Assembly (NCBI GenBank): GCA_030622585.1
Contig: JAUXFZ010000046.1
Span: 1 to 10,272 of the forward strand
From: Myxococcales bacterium
Lineage (GTDB): Bacteria; Myxococcota_A; Polyangia; Polyangiales; Houyiibacteriaceae
DNA length: 10,272 nt
Reading direction: 5' to 3'
The notes under the pieces were generated by a model. The model was not told where the DNA came from. It saw only the letters and a list, made by a program, of their open reading frames with translations, and searched no databases. How positions within the stretch are numbered: position 1 is the first letter of the stretch; each line of letters opens with the position of its first letter. Of the stretch, positions 6,746 through 10,272 are shown in pieces. The position numbers and the translations under genes were made by a program.

Positions 6746-7471
6746 ATGGCTGTGTACCTGCTCGACAAGGGACTCTCGTTCCCGGCCCCCGAAGACGCCA
6801 ACGAAGAGGGCATCGTGGCGATCGGCGGGGATGTGTCCCCGGAACGACTCCTGGTCGCGTACCGACACGGCATCTTCCCCTGGCCGGCGCGCGGTTATCC
6901 GCTGCTGTGGTTCTCCCCTGATCCACGTTTCGCACTGACGCCCTCACGGACTCACGTCTCGCGCTCACTGCGTAAGGTCGTCCGAAAAGGGCAGCTTCGT
7001 GTCACTGCCGACACGGCCTTCGGCGACGTGATCAACGCGTGCGCCGCCGTGCCGCGCCCGCATCAACAGGGCACATGGATCACGCGTGAGCTGCAGGAGG
7101 GCTACCTCGGGCTTCACGAGCTGGGATACGCGCACAGCATCGAAGCGTGGCGCGACGACGAGCTGGTGGGCGGCCTCTACGGCGTGGCGCTCGGGGGCAC
7201 CTTCGCCGGCGAGTCGATGTTCGCTTCGGAGCCAGACGCGTCGAAGGTCGCGTTCACGACCCTGCTCGGGCACTTGGCGATGTGGGGTTTCCGAGTGGTC
7301 GACTGCCAGGTGCATACCGAGCATCTCGCCCGATTTGGCGCTACGATGTGGACGCGTGAACGTTTCCTCTCCGAATGGCGTGCGGCGGTCAACGAGCCCA
7401 GCGTCCTGGCGCCCTGGCAGCTCACGATGTCTCCCCAACAAGCGCTTGAACGACTGCAACCTGATGTATGA
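6746..7471 (+). CDS. aat: Leucyl/phenylalanyl-tRNA--protein transferase
   Basis: The 241-residue cytosolic enzyme transfers Leu or Phe from aminoacyl-tRNA to the N-terminal Lys or Arg of proteins, creating the primary destabilising residues that ClpS reads. The family signatures are present: FPWP and LLWFSPDPRF near the N-terminus, GTWIT followed by YLGLHELGYAHSIEAW, FAGESMF with Glu156, ASKVAF, and VDCQV with Asp186 and Gln188. Glu156, Asp186 and Gln188 fall at the same numbers as the catalytic-site residues I recall for E. coli Aat. The usual Cys before GESMF is Ala. I see no clear Shine-Dalgarno before the ATG, so translation may depend on coupling from clpA (16 nt gap). The stop overlaps the start of the next gene (ATGA, 7468-7471). 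Together with clpS and clpA it makes a complete N-degron branch apart from ClpP. Confidence 0.97.
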   Translation: MAVYLLDKGLSFPAPEDANEEGIVAIGGDVSPERLLVAYRHGIFPWPARGYPLLWFSPDPRFALTPSRTHVSRSLRKVVRKGQLRVTADTAFGDVINACAAVPRPHQQGTWITRELQEGYLGLHELGYAHSIEAWRDDELVGGLYGVALGGTFAGESMFASEPDASKVAFTTLLGHLAMWGFRVVDCQVHTEHLARFGATMWTRERFLSEWRAAVNEPSVLAPWQLTMSPQQALERLQPDV

Positions 7472-9492
7472 TGCAAGCTGAGATGAAGGTAAAGTTGTTC
7501 GGAATTTGGCTGCTGGCGCTGCTGTTTTGCGCGCTCACGCCGGCGCGCTTCGCCCTCGCCCAAGACGATCCTACCGGCGGAAGCGATGTCGGGACCGGCG
7601 CCGGAAGTGATGCCGGGACCGACGCTGGGACCGGACAACAGGCGGACGCCGGCAGCCAAGCGGCGCCCATCGAGGCTGCCTCCGACGCCAAGCGCATCGT
7701 GCGCATCCGCCGAGTCATCAAGCTCGACAACGAGCATCTGCGCTGGCTTCGAAGCGAGCTCCGATCCCGGACCGAGTGGTACGAGGGACTTGCGTTGGAA
7801 ATGGGCGACATCGCCACCGAGCGCAACGACAAGAAGGAGAAGCTCGCAGCCCTCGATGCAGACCCAGGGTCCGACTCGAAAGAGGTCGCCGCGCTTCGCA
7901 CCGAGCTCGAGGAGCTCGATCAGGACTACGGCCTCTTCGATACGCAGACCGACCTCGCACTCAGCGCCGAGAGGGCCGTCCGAGAGCAAATCGAGGCCTT
8001 GGAGGACAAGCTAGCGCAAGAGGAGCGCGCGCTGGGCGAGCTGACTGGAGAGATCGAAATCGAGCTGCCCGAGTCGCCCGCGGCCAAGGCCGAGCCGGCG
8101 GAAGCGGGACAGCAGGCCCTCCCTGTCCCATTGCCCTTGCCCATTCCGGCCGCGCAGCCCCCGCCGAGCAAGGAGACGGAGAGCTCGTCCACGATGAGCG
8201 CCGCGCAGATCGAGGCACACAAGGAGCTCGATCAGCAAGAGCGGGAAGTCCAACTCGCGAAGCTCGCGCTTTCTGAGTTCGTCGAACGCAAGCGTGCCCT
8301 CGAGGAGCAGATCGAGTTCGAAGAGGGCCTCGCGGAGACCGACGCCAAAGAGCTCGAGAACATCAAGCGTGCGCTCAAAGCATTCGAGGCGCGGCTGCAG
8401 AAGTATCGCGACACCGGCGCGCCGCAGGAGAAAATCCAGCGCCTGGAGCGTGGGAACAGGCGGATCAAGAGCGCCATCGAGGATTCGCGCGCAGGTGCCG
8501 CTGCGCGCACCACGTACATCGCCTCGCTCCATGAGCGCCTCGTTCGGCTCGACGAGGAGCAGCTGACCGTCACGGGGGTCGTCGACGAAAAGGAGCAGGA
8601 AGCCGAGGAGGCTCGCCAACGCATCCTCTGGCTCGAGAGCCCGATTCACCCACAGAATATCGCGCATTGGGCCAAGGAGCGAGGTCCGCGCATGCTGCTG
8701 GTCATTGCAGCCGCTATCTTCCTGCTCGTTTTCGTGAAGCTGACCGCGCGGGGGATCGCGCGGACGTTGGTTGGCAGACGCCGCGGCGCTCGGAGTGTCG
8801 GCACGGGGCGTGCGGACACGCTGGCCTTCAGCTTCCAAAGCGTGTCCCGCATCATCATCGTGGCGCTAGGGGTGATGCTCGTGCTGCAAGAAGCCGGCGT
8901 CGACGTCAAGACGGTCCTCGGAGGCGCGGCCATCTTCGGTGTTGCGATCGCCTTTGGCGCGCAGGACATGATGAAAGACTATCTCTCGGGTTTCTTGATT
9001 CTGCTCGAGGACCAATACCAGCTCGGGGACCTGGTCACCATTGGTAGCGTTACGGGCACCGTCGAGTCGGTGAACATGCGCGTCACCGTCTTGCGCGACC
9101 TCGAAGGCCGCGTGCACTTCGTTCCCAATGGTCAAATCGATCATGTCACGAACCGAACCTATGGCTGGGGCCGCCCGGTCTTCGAGATTCCAGTCGGGTA
9201 CTCCGAAGATGTCGACAAGGTGATCGAGACCCTAGTCGGCGTCGCGAAGGAACTCGCTCAGGACCCTGACTGGAAGGGCTCGATCATCGGGGACCCTGAC
9301 ATGCTCGGCGTGGACAAATTCACCGACTATGGGCTGGTCATCAAGTTCATGGTGAAGACCCAACCCGACCAGCTGTTCGCGGTGCGACGAGAGATGCTGC
9401 GTCGGATCACCAAGCGATTCAACGAGCTGGGGATTCAGATCACGGTGCCACAGCGCATATTGCTGCGCGGCGACGGCGACACGCCAGCTTGA
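7468..9492 (+). CDS. Large MscS-family mechanosensitive channel with periplasmic coiled-coil domain
   Basis: The protein has 674 residues; E. coli MscS has about 286. Starts at 7468, 7471 or 7483 are possible. ATG 7468 overlaps the aat stop, and ATG 7483 gives the neatest signal peptide (LFGIWLLALLFCAL, cleavage likely after ALA before QDD). A Gly/Asp/Ala/Thr-rich stretch with 24-bp DNA repeats follows (about 34-60). Coiled-coil helices span about 72-200, a Pro-rich hinge 218-232 (PVPLPLPIP) and more coiled coil about 242-392. Transmembrane helices lie near 409-426, 458-476 and 483-515. The last is the glycine/alanine pore helix (VLGGAAIFGVAIAFGAQD), followed by the MscS beta domain (LGDLVTIGSVTGTV, VHFVPNG). 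The Arg-rich loop between the first two helices fits a cytoplasmic side, so the coiled coil should face the periplasm. The role is osmotic-downshift release or envelope sensing. Confidence 0.93.
   Translation: MMQAEMKVKLFGIWLLALLFCALTPARFALAQDDPTGGSDVGTGAGSDAGTDAGTGQQADAGSQAAPIEAASDAKRIVRIRRVIKLDNEHLRWLRSELRSRTEWYEGLALEMGDIATERNDKKEKLAALDADPGSDSKEVAALRTELEELDQDYGLFDTQTDLALSAERAVREQIEALEDKLAQEERALGELTGEIEIELPESPAAKAEPAEAGQQALPVPLPLPIPAAQPPPSKETESSSTMSAAQIEAHKELDQQEREVQLAKLALSEFVERKRALEEQIEFEEGLAETDAKELENIKRALKAFEARLQKYRDTGAPQEKIQRLERGNRRIKSAIEDSRAGAAARTTYIASLHERLVRLDEEQLTVTGVVDEKEQEAEEARQRILWLESPIHPQNIAHWAKERGPRMLLVIAAAIFLLVFVKLTARGIARTLVGRRRGARSVGTGRADTLAFSFQSVSRIIIVALGVMLVLQEAGVDVKTVLGGAAIFGVAIAFGAQDMMKDYLSGFLILLEDQYQLGDLVTIGSVTGTVESVNMRVTVLRDLEGRVHFVPNGQIDHVTNRTYGWGRPVFEIPVGYSEDVDKVIETLVGVAKELAQDPDWKGSIIGDPDMLGVDKFTDYGLVIKFMVKTQPDQLFAVRREMLRRITKRFNELGIQITVPQRILLRGDGDTPA
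7579..7626 (+). repeat. Imperfect 24-bp tandem repeat in the channel gene
   Basis: Two 24-bp units (7579-7602 and 7603-7626) match at 20 of 24 positions; a partial third begins GGGACCGG at 7627. They encode a GS-D-(V/A)-G-T-type low-complexity segment directly after the predicted signal peptide. The unit length keeps the frame. Confidence 0.7.
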
Positions 9493-9514
9493 GCGACGAG
9501 ACGCTGCGGAAACT

Positions 9515-10272
9515 TCAGGGACAACGCGTTTCGAAGTCGCGCGCGATGGCAGCCACCCATGGATCGTGCTCTGTCTCTTGACGCTCCGACAACTGCGAGA
9601 CGTGAGCCACGGCTGCGGCGCGCTGGGACGCGCTGCCCGCGCGCAGCGCCAGCTCGACGGCGACCAATGACGTGCCTCGAGTTTCGCCGGAGTACGCCGC
9701 CCAGCCGAGAGCCTCTCGCGCCTCGGCCTCGTCGCATGCTGCCAGCGCTGCCATCGCGCGATAGAGCTCGATCGACGTGAAGCCCGGATACATTTGCGCG
9801 GCGTCTGAGAAGGACCGATAGGCCCGACGCGCGGCTTCGCGCTCGGCGTCGGTTCGGTACATGCGAACCCCGGCGCGTTCCCCATCGCGGACCAGCGGAC
9901 GAAGGTACCGGAGCCCTCGTATCCAGCCTTGAATCGCCTTCGAGTTTTGATGATGACCCACCCTCCGCGCTTCTTCGTCGATCTCGCTAACGGAGACGTC
10001 GGGGTCGAGTAAGCCGCCGACGCGGTACCCGGGGCCGATGACTCGCAACTGCTCCAACGAAGGCGCGCTGCCATTGCGTACGAAGAGCGATTGCCGATCT
10101 TGAACCTGGCCGAGCGACCACTCCGCAGAGCGCCACAGGTACTCGACGGCAGCCGCTTGACCCGCACGTGTGTGGTCGACGACGACCGTGTTGACCTCGT
10201 ATTGCTCGATGAGTGCCCTCAGCGCAGACGGCTCACTGAAGCTGTTCGCCACCTTCCGAATGAACTCGGGCC
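9515..10272 (-). CDS. C-terminal part of a probable multi-pass membrane protein (cut by right edge)
   Basis: The frame is open from the right edge to the stop at 9515-9517, 252 codons visible. A GTG at 10252 has in-frame codons upstream (PEFIRK), so the true start is probably outside the window. No membrane segment is seen here. The stretch LRALIEQYEVNTVVVDHT, then WSLGQVQDRQSLFVRNG, resembles the domain that closes glycosyltransferase-like membrane proteins ('...llerygvdyVvv... W..v..D..a.vFvR'). After it comes a helical tail (about 150-235 of the visible part) with TPR-like pairs, such as ELYRAMAALAACDEAEAREALG. On that basis the N-terminal transmembrane part should lie beyond the right edge. 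The gene is convergent with the channel gene, with 22 bp between. The family call is by pattern only; the existence of the CDS is well supported. Confidence 0.65.
   Translation of the reverse strand, partial: PEFIRKVANSFSEPSALRALIEQYEVNTVVVDHTRAGQAAAVEYLWRSAEWSLGQVQDRQSLFVRNGSAPSLEQLRVIGPGYRVGGLLDPDVSVSEIDEEARRVGHHQNSKAIQGWIRGLRYLRPLVRDGERAGVRMYRTDAEREAARRAYRSFSDAAQMYPGFTSIELYRAMAALAACDEAEAREALGWAAYSGETRGTSLVAVELALRAGSASQRAAAVAHVSQLSERQETEHDPWVAAIARDFETRCP

Noticed and set aside
8011..8838. Minus-strand open frame antisense to the channel gene
   Set aside because: It is a compositional shadow of the GAG/CTC-rich coiled-coil codons, with no motif or ribosome site.
9493..9514. Bidirectional terminator between the convergent genes
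   Set aside because: The 22-bp gap has no inverted repeat or T-run.
9232..10167. Second minus-strand frame overlapping the right-edge gene and the end of the channel gene
   Set aside because: It overlaps two better-supported coding regions, and its Arg/Ser-rich product is typical of an off-frame GC-rich translation.
1..10272. Phage, mobile element, toxin-antitoxin or defence system
   Set aside because: There are no integrase, transposase, recombinase or phage structural motifs, no terminal repeats and no composition break; the genes are housekeeping or lineage-typical.

Overview
The window is GC-rich, densely packed bacterial chromosome with short intergenic gaps. It shows long deltaproteobacterial-style multidomain proteins, a CobA-HemD fusion and TPR/DUF4388-like proteins. 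I infer a member of Myxococcota (Polyangia/Sandaracinales-like), but no rRNA or other marker gene confirms this. I saw no tRNA, rRNA, CRISPR array or insertion sequence.

Layout. Positions 1-1390 carry two minus-strand genes. The upstream one encodes a TPR protein with a C-terminal helix-turn-helix-like domain. Downstream of it, cut by the left edge, is a protein whose start resembles a DUF4388-type domain. A divergent intergenic region (about 1391-1580) follows. It holds several inverted repeats, one of which overlaps a ribosome-binding site. A plus-strand block then runs to 4025: a helical conserved hypothetical, a CobA-HemD fusion (tetrapyrrole/siroheme branch) and a small Cys-containing putative lipoprotein, with gaps or overlaps of a few bases.

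The core of the window is 4118-9492, a plus-strand run clpS-clpA-aat-MscS-family channel. ClpS and ClpA are 2 nt apart, ClpA and Aat are 16 nt apart, and the Aat stop overlaps the channel start as ATGA. The first three genes form the bacterial N-degron (N-end rule) pathway. Aat adds Leu/Phe to N-terminal Lys/Arg, ClpS recognises the resulting N-degron, and ClpA unfolds the substrate for ClpP, which is not in the window. The fourth gene is a 674-residue mechanosensitive channel with a signal peptide and a large coiled-coil domain on the periplasmic side. On the minus strand, entering from the right edge (9515-10272), is the C-terminal part of a protein that resembles the soluble tail of a multi-pass membrane protein.

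Most of this is ordinary housekeeping DNA. The points most worth a second look are the ClpS pocket substitution (Arg where E. coli has gatekeeper Met40), the coupling of the N-degron genes to an envelope channel, and the leader architecture around 1549-1586.
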